DNA of 15,446 nucleotides, from assembly GCA_017354515.1 (NCBI GenBank), contig JAFMQT010000051.1, positions 1-15,446 of the forward strand. The letters are read 5' to 3'. The position numbers and the translations under genes are program-made. Positions 1 through 7,600 of the stretch are shown here, piece by piece; within the stretch, counting starts at the first letter, position 1, and each line of letters starts with the position of its first letter. This DNA is from Nocardia sp. GTDB lineage: Bacteria > Actinomycetota > Actinomycetes > Mycobacteriales > Mycobacteriaceae. The notes below the pieces were generated by a model that searched no databases, was not told where the DNA came from, and saw only the letters and a list, made by a program, of their open reading frames with translations.

Positions 1-979
1 TGGCCGTCTTCACATCCGAGTAGGGGCGGAAAACGCCGCTCGGTAATTCGATGACATGCGTCAGATTGTTGTCCTCCACCAGCATTCGCCGAATTGCGAG
101 GGCGCCCGTGGACAGGCCGTTTACCACGCCGAGGGGCACGATCACCGCCGCCCGTCCGCCCGGTGCGAGCTGATTCATCATGGCTTCGACGAACAGCAGC
201 TCGGTCTTGCGGGTGGGGATGGTGAATCGTGCGGCCACCGCATCCGACACCGATCCGGCGAAGGGTGGATTCGCCAGAATGACATCGGCCCCGGTGTTCT
301 GGCTCGAAAGCCCGTCTCCGATATCGACTTTCGCATCGCCCAGATCGTGGAAAACCAGGTTGGCGGTGGCGATCCGGCCGATCGTCCGATCGATCTCTAT
401 GCCGTGGTAGCTGCCGCTGTGCCCCCGTGCGCGTCGATATGCCGAAGCCGCCACCAGAAATCCACCGGAGCCGCAGGCGGGATCGACAACCAGTTCACCC
501 GCACCGGGTTCGGCCAGCTCGACCATGAAATCCACGATGTGCCGCGGGGTCCGGAACTGTCCGAAGCGCCCGGCCGTAGCCAGTTTCGACAGAATGTGCT
601 CGTAGATATCACCCAGGACATCGGAGTAACCGAGGGCATTGCCCGCGGGCGGACCCGATCCGCCATGCAGTAGCGGATCCAGCGATTCCATCGCCGCGCT
701 CAGAATATGGCAATTCCGCCAGAACCGCGGATCCTCGAATTCGCTGCCGGCGTCGATCCCGTGGGCCCGCCGAATTCGTGAAAGAGTTTCGGCGACAGCG
801 GAACTGTCATGGTGGTCGGCCGCTGTCAGCAGTTCCTGCCACACGCGGTCGTCGGATACGCGTCCGAACAGTAGGACAGAACCGATCAGATCAGAAACGA
901 CAATCGGGTTGGTGATTCCGCTCGACCACAGCTGATCCCAGGTCCGGTTTATCAGCTGCCGGTCAGAATTCTCCAGCAC
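1..979 (-). CDS. N6-adenine DNA methylase, type I (HsdM-like), C-terminus cut by window edge
   Basis: Predicted S-adenosylmethionine-dependent adenine-N6 methyltransferase acting on DNA, like the modification subunit of type I restriction systems. About 326 codons are visible with no in-frame stop, so the gene continues beyond the left edge. The N-terminal helical region is followed by the SAM-binding motif I, VVDPACGSGGF (residues 164-174), then the catalytic motif IV, NPPF (residues 237-240), and a typical ELPSGVFRPY stretch (311-320). The GTG start is chosen because GGGAGG lies just upstream and overlaps the TAG stop of the preceding gene, with only 8 bp between the two genes, which suggests translational coupling. 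No specificity (HsdS) or nuclease (HsdR) gene is in the window; either could lie to the left. An orphan or BREX/DISARM-like methylase cannot be excluded. Confidence 0.88.
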   Translation of the reverse strand, partial: MLENSDRQLINRTWDQLWSSGITNPIVVSDLIGSVLLFGRVSDDRVWQELLTAADHHDSSAVAETLSRIRRAHGIDAGSEFEDPRFWRNCHILSAAMESLDPLLHGGSGPPAGNALGYSDVLGDIYEHILSKLATAGRFGQFRTPRHIVDFMVELAEPGAGELVVDPACGSGGFLVAASAYRRARGHSGSYHGIEIDRTIGRIATANLVFHDLGDAKVDIGDGLSSQNTGADVILANPPFAGSVSDAVAARFTIPTRKTELLFVEAMMNQLAPGGRAAVIVPLGVVNGLSTGALAIRRMLVEDNNLTHVIELPSGVFRPYSDVKTA

Positions 980-987
980 GGTCGCCG

Positions 988-1392
988 CTACCCTCCCGGC
1001 ACGTCCTCGATCAGTGGCGCACACGGCGACAGCAGCTCATCGTGGTGGGCGGTCACCAGACCTCGGCGCATCACCAGGACTTGGAACTGATTGGTCCTGC
1101 CGGTCGTATCCGCGTCGTCCCGGAAGTGCAGGACGCCGTAGGAACCCGGCGCGACCTCACCGACTTTGATGAAGATGTCGACCACCAACTGGCCCTGCCC
1201 GCGCCGTTGATTCGAACAGCCGCCGAAGTGGGCTTGCAGGGTGCCGTTGATTTTCCGCACATCGGCCAGGCCGGGCAATTTATCGAGTATCAACACCATG
1301 GACTCGGCGGTATGGAGGATCCTCTTCGAATCCGCACCGGTATCCTCGCCCGCTGAACCTTGGACGGTTATCCAGCCATGGTATTCGAACAT
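988..1392 (-). CDS. Imm7-family immunity protein
   Basis: A 134-residue protein that I recognise as the Imm7 immunity family of polymorphic toxin systems. It opens with FEYHGWITVQ, has a central GEVAPGSYGVLHFRDDAD segment, and ends with LLSPCAPLIEDV; these blocks match my memory of the family. Such proteins are cytoplasmic and neutralise a cognate secreted or contact-delivered toxin. The start is taken at the ATG before FEYHGW, with GGAG about 10 nt upstream. An upstream in-frame ATG at 1431 would add 13 unconserved residues. No toxin gene is visible next to it: the gene upstream encodes a Pro-rich secreted protein and the gene downstream is a DNA methylase whose ribosome site overlaps this stop codon. 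It may therefore be an orphan immunity gene. Confidence 0.78.
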   Translation of the reverse strand: MFEYHGWITVQGSAGEDTGADSKRILHTAESMVLILDKLPGLADVRKINGTLQAHFGGCSNQRRGQGQLVVDIFIKVGEVAPGSYGVLHFRDDADTTGRTNQFQVLVMRRGLVTAHHDELLSPCAPLIEDVPGG

Positions 1393-1577
1393 GAAATCAT
1401 CGCTCCAAATCCGATTCCGGCAGTGCATCACGATGACCGTACCTGCCGCTGTGCCGGAAGGGGTTCAGAAACCGTTCACTCCGGTCGCGTCCAGATAGCG
1501 GCCGTGACCGTGGACGTAACAGTTCATCTGGGACCCGAGGGTTGCGCCGCACCGGGTTCCGCCGCATGGAGATTCGG

Positions 1578-2078
1578 CTATCCGGCGCTACCCGTCCAGG
1601 GTGGGCGCGGGTGCGGGCAGCGCGGTAGGTGTTGCGGAACGCACTCCGGCGGTCGCGGCAACCAGTACTGCGGGTACATATAGGCAGGGTCCGAAGGATC
1701 GATCGCGTCCGATGGGGGCGGCGCCGGTCGGTTCGGACCGCCAGGGTTGACTCCCGGACGCGGTCCCGGCGGGAGGGGCCGGTTGGGTCCGCCCGGATTG
1801 AACCCCGGAGGGGGTCGATGCCCCGAACCACCCGGTGCCGACGGCCCCGCACCACCGTGCCCGCCGGGGCTACTCGGTGTATCGGGTTTCGAGCTACTCG
1901 GTGCCGACGCCCGGGAATTGCCGGAACTGTTGTCGGACGACGAGGAATTGCTGGTGGACGAACTGCTGTCGGAGGACGCGGCTGAGGCGACCGCAGCGGG
2001 GGGCGCGATGAGCAGCACGGCGGCCACTCCCGCGCAGATTGCCCCGCGACGGACCCGGAACGCGGATGCGTTCTGCAT
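1578..2078 (-). CDS. Secreted Pro/Gly/Ser-rich protein of unknown function
   Basis: A 166-residue protein with a clear Sec signal peptide: a basic start (RVRR), then a hydrophobic run (GAICAGVAAVLLIAP), then an Ala-rich cleavage region near AVASAASS. The mature part starts with a Ser/Asn linker of low complexity, then a Pro/Gly-rich stretch in which NPGGPNRP occurs twice, and ends in a short segment with two cysteines (PECVPQHLPRCPHP) that could form a disulfide. The ATG at 2078 is preferred because GGGAG sits 5 nt upstream; an in-frame ATG at 2090 would add four residues. Composition resembles cell-wall-associated actinobacterial proteins, but I recognise no domain and assign no function. 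It is separated from the ASST-like genes by 163 bp and probably has its own promoter. Confidence 0.7.
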   Translation of the reverse strand: MQNASAFRVRRGAICAGVAAVLLIAPPAAVASAASSDSSSSTSNSSSSDNSSGNSRASAPSSSKPDTPSSPGGHGGAGPSAPGGSGHRPPPGFNPGGPNRPLPPGPRPGVNPGGPNRPAPPPSDAIDPSDPAYMYPQYWLPRPPECVPQHLPRCPHPRPPWTGSAG

Positions 2079-2156
2079 GTAAACTCCCATGGATCTTCCG
2101 GAGCGGCACCGAACCAGCCGCCCCGAGTAGATCTACATCACACTCCGCGTTCCGGT

Positions 2157-2173
2157 GAATTCCTCGAGAATTC
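2157..2173. repeat. Short inverted repeat upstream of the secreted-protein gene
   Basis: Two GAATTC copies flank a CTCGA spacer in the comparatively AT-rich gap between the secreted-protein gene and the ASST-like gene. It could be an operator or chance; each half is itself palindromic, which lowers its weight. Confidence 0.25.
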
Positions 2174-2196
2174 GATACGGATCTGCTTACGGGCCT

Positions 2197-2220
2197 GCTC
2201 GGAACCGGTCGAGGCCGAGC
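2197..2220 (-). terminator. Weak hairpin downstream of the ASST-like gene
   Basis: GCTCGG and CCGAGC form a 6-bp stem around a 12-nt loop about 22 nt after the stop of the ASST-like gene at 2242. There is no T-run. It is the only hairpin I see in position to end the long minus-strand cluster, and the call is weak. Confidence 0.25.
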
Positions 2221-2241
2221 GGATCCGCGGGTGACACATGA

Positions 2242-3447
2242 TCAGGGGGTGGGGGTCCAATCGGACGGGAACGCGCGGTAGCTGCCCAGCGGCAGGCGGG
2301 CGTCGAAGACCTGGTCACCGTTCGGCGCGTACTCCGAGATGCGTGGCGCCATGCCCCATCCGACGAGGGTGTTTCCATTGGGCTCGGCCGCGGCGTTACC
2401 CATGGCGAACGCGACGACCGCATCCGGGTGGATCTGGTTGCGCACCAGGTTGGCTCGGTGGCCGGCCGGATCGATATGGATCCACTGGACGCTGGAGGGG
2501 CCGTGCGTTTCGGTGCCGCTGGAGTTGTTGTTGAACAGGCGGATCGTGTTCGCGTCGGTGAACTGGGCATCGTGCTGGAAGGCGAAGTCCACACCCGGTC
2601 CGGGGGCGAGGGAGGGGCGCTTACCGCCGAGCTGCCAGTTGATATTGCCGCTGTGGGCGTCCACGTCGTAGACCGCGGAGGTGTCGCGCATCGACAGCAG
2701 CAGGTCGCCGTGAGGGCCCATTTCGATCGAGTTCAGGTGGTACGGGTCGTACACATCGCTGCCGGGCATCTGCGGGCAGGTGGTGTCGGTGAGCGGAATA
2801 TGCTGCGCGGCACTCCATTCCGAGAGCACCCGCTTACTGGCCACATCGACCACCGAGGCGACGGTGTCCAGCATCTGACCGTTCTTGGGGCCGCCGATCG
2901 GGCTCAGATCCTTGGGGATCTGACGATAGGAGGTGATCAGCGCGTGCCCGTCCGGGGTGAGTTTGAATTCGTGCACATCGCTTGAGAAACCGCCCGGTTT
3001 GACCGTATCGATGACGTGGCCGTGCTCATCGGCGATGATGTCGGCGCCGTTGCCGTGTCCGCCCAGGGCATCGCCCTCCCACCAGGTCATCACGTGCTTG
3101 CCCCGGTACATCTGCGGCTGGAAGTTCGAGACGTCGTGCCCGGTCGGCGCGATGTAACGCCACACCTCGTGGCCGGCCTTGTCGACGACGATATTGGCGG
3201 GGGCCGTGGGCGGCAGTTTCGAGAGGGCATCGGCGGCGGCCGGTACGATCTGTGCGGCGCTGAGCCCGGTGCTGTAGAAGATGTAGCCCGGGGTGGCGGC
3301 GGGAGAGTTCGCGTCCACCATGAACACCGGCGCGCCGATCGGAACGCTCGGCCCGGTATCCGCGTTCGCGGAGGTGGGCAGCAGTGCGGCGGTTGTCGCC
3401 AGCAGTGCGGCGGCCGTGCTGCGGAAGCAGGTGGAGAGCCGGGCCAT
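2242..3447 (-). CDS. Secreted arylsulfotransferase-like (ASST, Arylsulfotran_2 type) protein, copy 1
   Basis: A 401-residue protein with a Sec signal peptide (cleavage near residue 29, SANA) and a beta-propeller-type body. Conserved blocks are SSDVHEFKLTPDG (His159), YDPYHLNSI (His237), LLLSMRDTSAVYDVD (Arg254) and DFAFQHDAQF (His292). Arylsulfate sulfotransferases use several active-site histidines, one forming a sulfohistidine, plus an arginine, so these are the obvious catalytic candidates. The expected role is transfer of sulfate between phenolic sulfate esters and acceptors outside the cytoplasmic membrane; the real substrate is unknown. Only one cysteine lies in the mature part, so a disulfide like that of enterobacterial ASST is not possible. 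The start has GAAGGAA about 6 nt upstream. It is the downstream partner of a close paralogue and the last gene of the cluster. A propeller protein without sulfotransferase activity is the main alternative. Confidence 0.85.
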   Translation of the reverse strand: MARLSTCFRSTAAALLATTAALLPTSANADTGPSVPIGAPVFMVDANSPAATPGYIFYSTGLSAAQIVPAAADALSKLPPTAPANIVVDKAGHEVWRYIAPTGHDVSNFQPQMYRGKHVMTWWEGDALGGHGNGADIIADEHGHVIDTVKPGGFSSDVHEFKLTPDGHALITSYRQIPKDLSPIGGPKNGQMLDTVASVVDVASKRVLSEWSAAQHIPLTDTTCPQMPGSDVYDPYHLNSIEMGPHGDLLLSMRDTSAVYDVDAHSGNINWQLGGKRPSLAPGPGVDFAFQHDAQFTDANTIRLFNNNSSGTETHGPSSVQWIHIDPAGHRANLVRNQIHPDAVVAFAMGNAAAEPNGNTLVGWGMAPRISEYAPNGDQVFDARLPLGSYRAFPSDWTPTP

Positions 3448-3503
3448 GTGCGTTCCTTCACCGGATCGGAAGCAGGATCGAAGTCAGGGTAACCGTTGGT
3501 GCT

Positions 3504-3537
3504 GCGAATTGCGCAGTGCCCCACAACCCGAATTCGC
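3504..3537. repeat. Inverted repeat between the two ASST-like genes
   Basis: GCGAATT (3504-3510) and AATTCGC (3531-3537) form a 7-bp stem with a 20-nt loop in the 128-bp gap. No T-run follows it. It may be an mRNA-processing or operator element, or chance. Confidence 0.25.
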
Positions 3538-3575
3538 TGGTCGGGATGTTTCGGACATTTGATCGAAACGCCCGA

Positions 3576-4778
3576 TCAGGTCGTCGGCGCCCACGTCGAC
3601 GGGAATGCCCGGTAACTGCCGAGCGGCAACCGGGCGTCGAAAACCATCCGCCCGGTCGGTGTGAATTCCGAGATATGCGGCGCCATACCCCAGCCGACCA
3701 GCGTGTTCCCATTGGGCGTCGGCTGGACGCTGCCCATCGCGAAGGCGGTCAGCCCCTCGGGGTGGATCTGGTTGCGGACCAGGGTGGCGCGGCGGGCGGC
3801 GAGGTCCAGGTGGATCCACTGCGCACCCGAGGGTCCCCGGGTTTGCGTACCGCTGGAATTGTTGTTGAAAAGCCGCAGCGTAGCCGGGTCGGCGAACTCG
3901 GCGTCGTGCTGGAAGGCGAAATCCACACCCGGTCCCGCGGTCAGGGTGGGGTGCTTACCGCCGAGCTGCCAGAGGATCTTCCCGGTGTGGATATCGACCT
4001 CGTAGACCGCCGCGGTATTGCGCATGGAGATCAGCAGATTCCCGTCGGGACTCAGTGCGATCGAATTCATGTGGTACGGATCGTAGGCATCGGTGCCGGG
4101 CATCTTCGGGCTGATGGAATCGGCCAGCGGAACGTGGGCGGCGGCGCTCCATTCGCTCAGCACCCGTTTGGTCGCGATATCGACCACCGCGGCGACGGTG
4201 TCGAACATCTTGCCGTCCTTGGGCCCGCCGATCGCGCTCAGATCGGCCTGGCGCCGACGGTATGAGGTGATCAGCGCCCGGCCGTCCGGGGTGATCCGGA
4301 ATTCGTGCACATCGCTGGGATGTCCACCGGCGTCGAAGGTTTCGATGATGTGGCCGTGTTCGTCGGCGATGAAGTCGGCGCCCGAACCGTGTCCGCTGCG
4401 GGAATCGCCCTGCCACCAGGTCAGCACCCGCCGGCCCTGATAGGTCTGCGGCCGGAAGTTCGAGACGTCCTGCCCGGGCGGCGGGGTATAGCGCCACACC
4501 TCCCGGCCGGACTTGTCGACCACGATATTCGCCGATGCGGCAGCCGGGATCGAGGCCAGGACGCGACTGGCTCGGGGGACCACCGCGGCGGCACTGAGAC
4601 CGCTGCTGTAGTAGATATAGCCCGGATCGGCGGCGGCCGAGTGGACGTCCACCGTGAACCGCGGCGCACCGATCGGAAAGCTCGGCAGCGGTGCGGCATC
4701 GGCGCCACCGGGCGCGAATGTGACCATCGCTGCCAGCAGTGCGGCGGCGGTGTACAGGCGCGTGCGGAACCGGGGCAT
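3576..4778 (-). CDS. Secreted arylsulfotransferase-like (ASST, Arylsulfotran_2 type) protein, copy 2
   Basis: A 400-residue paralogue of the neighbouring protein, roughly two thirds identical by eye over the mature region and almost collinear. It keeps all the candidate catalytic residues: His158 in DVHEF, His236 in YDPYHMNSI, Arg253 in SMRNTAAVY, and His291 in FQHDAEF. The signal peptide runs from MPRFRTRLYT through a hydrophobic Ala/Leu segment to a GGADA cleavage site near residue 28. The start at 4778 is chosen because GGAGGA lies 6 nt upstream and because it matches the paralogue's length; the open frame extends to 4910 but that part overlaps the flavoprotein gene. It lies 37 bp after the flavoprotein stop, so co-transcription is likely. 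Expected to act on sulfate esters outside the membrane. The mature part has no cysteine. Confidence 0.85.
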   Translation of the reverse strand: MPRFRTRLYTAAALLAAMVTFAPGGADAAPLPSFPIGAPRFTVDVHSAAADPGYIYYSSGLSAAAVVPRASRVLASIPAAASANIVVDKSGREVWRYTPPPGQDVSNFRPQTYQGRRVLTWWQGDSRSGHGSGADFIADEHGHIIETFDAGGHPSDVHEFRITPDGRALITSYRRRQADLSAIGGPKDGKMFDTVAAVVDIATKRVLSEWSAAAHVPLADSISPKMPGTDAYDPYHMNSIALSPDGNLLISMRNTAAVYEVDIHTGKILWQLGGKHPTLTAGPGVDFAFQHDAEFADPATLRLFNNNSSGTQTRGPSGAQWIHLDLAARRATLVRNQIHPEGLTAFAMGSVQPTPNGNTLVGWGMAPHISEFTPTGRMVFDARLPLGSYRAFPSTWAPTT

Positions 4779-4815
4779 GAATATTCCTCCGCGGAGTCGA
4801 TCGACGTCCGACAGC

Positions 4816-7524
4816 CTAGACCCCGGGAGCACTGTCGAGGGCGCGGCGGGCGTAGGCGCGGACATCGGCGTCGGTATCGGCGAGTGCGCCCCGCAGGATC
4901 GTGCGGACATCGTCGCGATCGGGCCAGCCGCTCAGCGTCAGCACCGCTGCTTTGCGCACGTCCGGATGCGGATCGGTCAGTGCGGAGGCCAGGGTGGTGG
5001 CGGCTGCGTCGGAACCGAGTCCGGCCGCACCACGCGCGCCGCCCTCCCGCACCTGCCAGGCCGAATCCCGCAGCGCCGCGGTGAGGATCTCCGAATCGGA
5101 GCGGTCGCCCAGTCCCGCCAGCGCGGCCAGCGCCGCCGCCCGGACCAGCGGATCCCGGTCGGCCGCCAGCACCCGCAGGGTTTGCGCGCCGCCCGCACCC
5201 ACCTCGGCCAGGCCCCGGGCGACCGCGATGCGGACCTCGCGATTCTCGTCGAATGCCGCGTGCGTGAGAGCCGCCCAGTCGTCCAGGGAGACCAGCGCCC
5301 GCACCCCCTCGATCCGGACCCGATGATCACTGTCCAGCACAGCCTTGCCGAAGACGTCGGCGGACCCGCGACGCTGGGCCCGCAGCAGGTCGACCACCGC
5401 CGCCCGGACCAGCGGATCGACCGAATCCAGATGGTCGGCCAATTCCGGTGCGGGAGGCAGAATTTCGATCAGTTCACGCAATCCGGACACCGCGGCCGCT
5501 CGGACCGCGGGCTCGGAATCGGCCAGGGCGCGGACCAGCGCCTCCGCGAAACCGTCGGGGGTTCCTTCGGTCAGCACCGCCAGCGCCGTGGACCGCACCC
5601 GAGGATCCGGGTCGTCGAGATAGTCACGCAGCTCGGAAAGTTGCGGGGCATCCACGCTCAGCAGCGTGGCGATTCGCGGCGCGGCCGAATCGTCGGCGGC
5701 GGCCGGACGGGTGATTCCCGGACGCGGCGGCGCGGCCGACCGCGGCCCGGCCCGGTGTGGACCGGTGTGGATAACCGGCTGCTCCACCGCCACGACCTCA
5801 GGGTGTTCCCCCGGGACCTGCGCCCATTCCGGAACCGGAACGAAATAGGGGGCGACGGGGCGTTTGTGGAATTCCATCCGCCCGTCCGGCGTCTTGCGGA
5901 GGTTCAGGTGGTACCTCCACTGTTGATCATCGCGTTCGGGCAGGTCGGCGCGGTCATGGTAGAGGCCCCAGCGCGATTCGGTGCGGGTCAGTGACGACCG
6001 CGCCGCCATTTCCGCGCAATCGCGGATGAAGTCCACTTCGGCGCAGCGCATCAACTGGTGCGGGGTACTCGCTCCCATGGATTCGATATCGGACCGCATG
6101 CGGTCGAAGGTCTCGACCGCCAATGACAGTTTGGTCCGCGTCTTCGGTGGCGCCACATAATCGTTGACGAACCGCCGCAGCTTGTATTCGACCTGATGCT
6201 GCGGCGGGCCGTCGGGGTGACGGAGTGGACGATAGATCAGCTCATGGGCCGTGGCCAGCTGGTCGGCCGGAAGATACTGCGGCGCGGGCACATCCGCGAG
6301 AGTCGAGCAGGCATGTTCGCCCGCCAGATCGCCGTAGACGAACGCACCGATCATGTAGTTGTGCGGAACACACGCCAGATCTCCGGCGGCGTACAGTCCG
6401 GGGACCGTGGTGCGGGCATGTTCATCCACCCACACCCCCGACGCCGAATGCCCACTGCACAGACCGATTTCGGAGATATGCATTTCGATATCGTGGGTGC
6501 GATAGTCATGTCCGCGATTGGCGTGGAAACGAGCCCGGGTAGGCCGCTCGGTGGTGTGCAGAATGCCTTCCAGCGCGGACAGAGTTTCCTCCGGCAGGTG
6601 CGATACCTTCAGATAGATGGGCCCGCGCGCGGATTCGATCTCCCGCGACACCTCCGCCATCATCTGCCCGGACCAGTAATCGGAGTCGACGAACCGCTCA
6701 CCGTCGGCGTTAACCTGATATCCGCCGAACGGGTTCGCCACATATGCGCAGGCCGGGCCGTTGTAATCCTTGATCAGCGGGTTGATCTGGAAGCATTCGA
6801 TCCCCGAAAGCTCCGCGCCCGCGTGATACGCCATCGCGTACCCGTCCCCGGCATTGGTCGGATTCTCGTATGTGCCATACAGGTATCCCGATGCCGGCAG
6901 CCCCAGTCGACCGCACGCTCCGGTCGCCAGAATCACCGCCTTCGCGCCCACCGCCACGAATTCACCGGTGCGCGTGTGTAATGCGGCCGCCCCGACCGCG
7001 CGTTCACCATCGGTCAGTACCCGCACCGGCATGAGGCGATTCTCGATCCGGATACGCTCACGCATTTTCCGTTGCCGTAGTACGCGATACAGCGCCTTCT
7101 TGACATCCTTGCCCTCGGGCATCGGCAGCACATACGATCCCGAGCGATGCACCCGGCGCACCGCGTATTCGCCGTAGGCGTCCTTCTCGAATTTCACGCC
7201 GTAGCGTTCGAGCCGCTGCACCATACCGAAACCTCTGGTCGCGGTCTGATACACCGTGCGCTGATTGACGATTCCGTCATTGGCGCGGGTTATCTCGGCG
7301 ACGTAATCCTCGGGCACCGCCTTGCCCGGGATGACGGCATTGTTGACCCCGTCCATCCCCATGGCCAGCGCCCCGGAATGCCGGACATGGGCCTTTTCCA
7401 GCAGGAGTACATTCGCGCCGTTTTCGGCGGCGGTGAGTGCGGCCATCGTGCCTGCGGTACCGCCACCGATTACCAGCACATCGCAATCCATGCGGACGGT
7501 ATCGGAGAGCTCGGGGATTTCCAT
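4816..7524 (-). CDS. AprA-like FAD oxidoreductase fused to C-terminal HEAT repeats
   Basis: A 902-residue cytoplasmic flavoprotein of the fumarate reductase/succinate dehydrogenase/APS reductase superfamily. The Rossmann motif VIGGGTAG is at residues 18-25, NAGDGYAMAYHAG at 224-236, and the second FAD block VPGLYAAGDLACVPHNYMIGA at 374-394. The segment SGALAMGMDGVNN (50-62) resembles the AprA SGAVAQG...N active-site block, and GLCSGHSASGVW (354-365) resembles the AprA His region. The capping and C-terminal helical domain continues to about 560. A Pro/Ala linker (about 570-615) leads to about nine HEAT/PBS-type units; the recurring VR pairs fall at 643, 674, 706, 736, 764, 794, 825, 856 and 888. 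The start is set at 7524 by GGAG 6 nt upstream; the frame extends further but has no support. The AprB-like ferredoxin in the same cluster is the likely electron partner. The substrate is unknown, and an APS-reductase role is not claimed. Confidence 0.9.
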   Translation of the reverse strand: MEIPELSDTVRMDCDVLVIGGGTAGTMAALTAAENGANVLLLEKAHVRHSGALAMGMDGVNNAVIPGKAVPEDYVAEITRANDGIVNQRTVYQTATRGFGMVQRLERYGVKFEKDAYGEYAVRRVHRSGSYVLPMPEGKDVKKALYRVLRQRKMRERIRIENRLMPVRVLTDGERAVGAAALHTRTGEFVAVGAKAVILATGACGRLGLPASGYLYGTYENPTNAGDGYAMAYHAGAELSGIECFQINPLIKDYNGPACAYVANPFGGYQVNADGERFVDSDYWSGQMMAEVSREIESARGPIYLKVSHLPEETLSALEGILHTTERPTRARFHANRGHDYRTHDIEMHISEIGLCSGHSASGVWVDEHARTTVPGLYAAGDLACVPHNYMIGAFVYGDLAGEHACSTLADVPAPQYLPADQLATAHELIYRPLRHPDGPPQHQVEYKLRRFVNDYVAPPKTRTKLSLAVETFDRMRSDIESMGASTPHQLMRCAEVDFIRDCAEMAARSSLTRTESRWGLYHDRADLPERDDQQWRYHLNLRKTPDGRMEFHKRPVAPYFVPVPEWAQVPGEHPEVVAVEQPVIHTGPHRAGPRSAAPPRPGITRPAAADDSAAPRIATLLSVDAPQLSELRDYLDDPDPRVRSTALAVLTEGTPDGFAEALVRALADSEPAVRAAAVSGLRELIEILPPAPELADHLDSVDPLVRAAVVDLLRAQRRGSADVFGKAVLDSDHRVRIEGVRALVSLDDWAALTHAAFDENREVRIAVARGLAEVGAGGAQTLRVLAADRDPLVRAAALAALAGLGDRSDSEILTAALRDSAWQVREGGARGAAGLGSDAAATTLASALTDPHPDVRKAAVLTLSGWPDRDDVRTILRGALADTDADVRAYARRALDSAPGV

Positions 7525-7600
7525 GACACACTCCAGACTTCGGAGATCGGGGCGCACACGAGAACATGTGACATCGCGGATAGGGAATCGGTGTCGGCGG

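Noticed and set aside
56..673. Long plus-strand open frame at the left edge
   Set aside because: It lies opposite the methylase, whose motifs VVDPACGSGGF and NPPF are clear on the minus strand. The frame is a shadow in GC-rich DNA.
4779..4910. N-terminal extension of the second ASST-like protein
   Set aside because: It overlaps the end of the flavoprotein gene. The downstream ATG has GGAGGA and starts a proper signal peptide.
4654..5994. 446-codon plus-strand open frame
   Set aside because: It lies mainly opposite the HEAT-repeat part of the flavoprotein. It is Arg/Gly-rich with no recognisable motif, while the minus strand has regular HEAT units.
4816..7524. Calling the flavoprotein a true APS reductase or succinate dehydrogenase
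   Set aside because: No sat, qmoABC or SdhB/C/D partners are present and the covalent-FAD histidine block of SdhA is not seen. The AprA resemblance is only partial.
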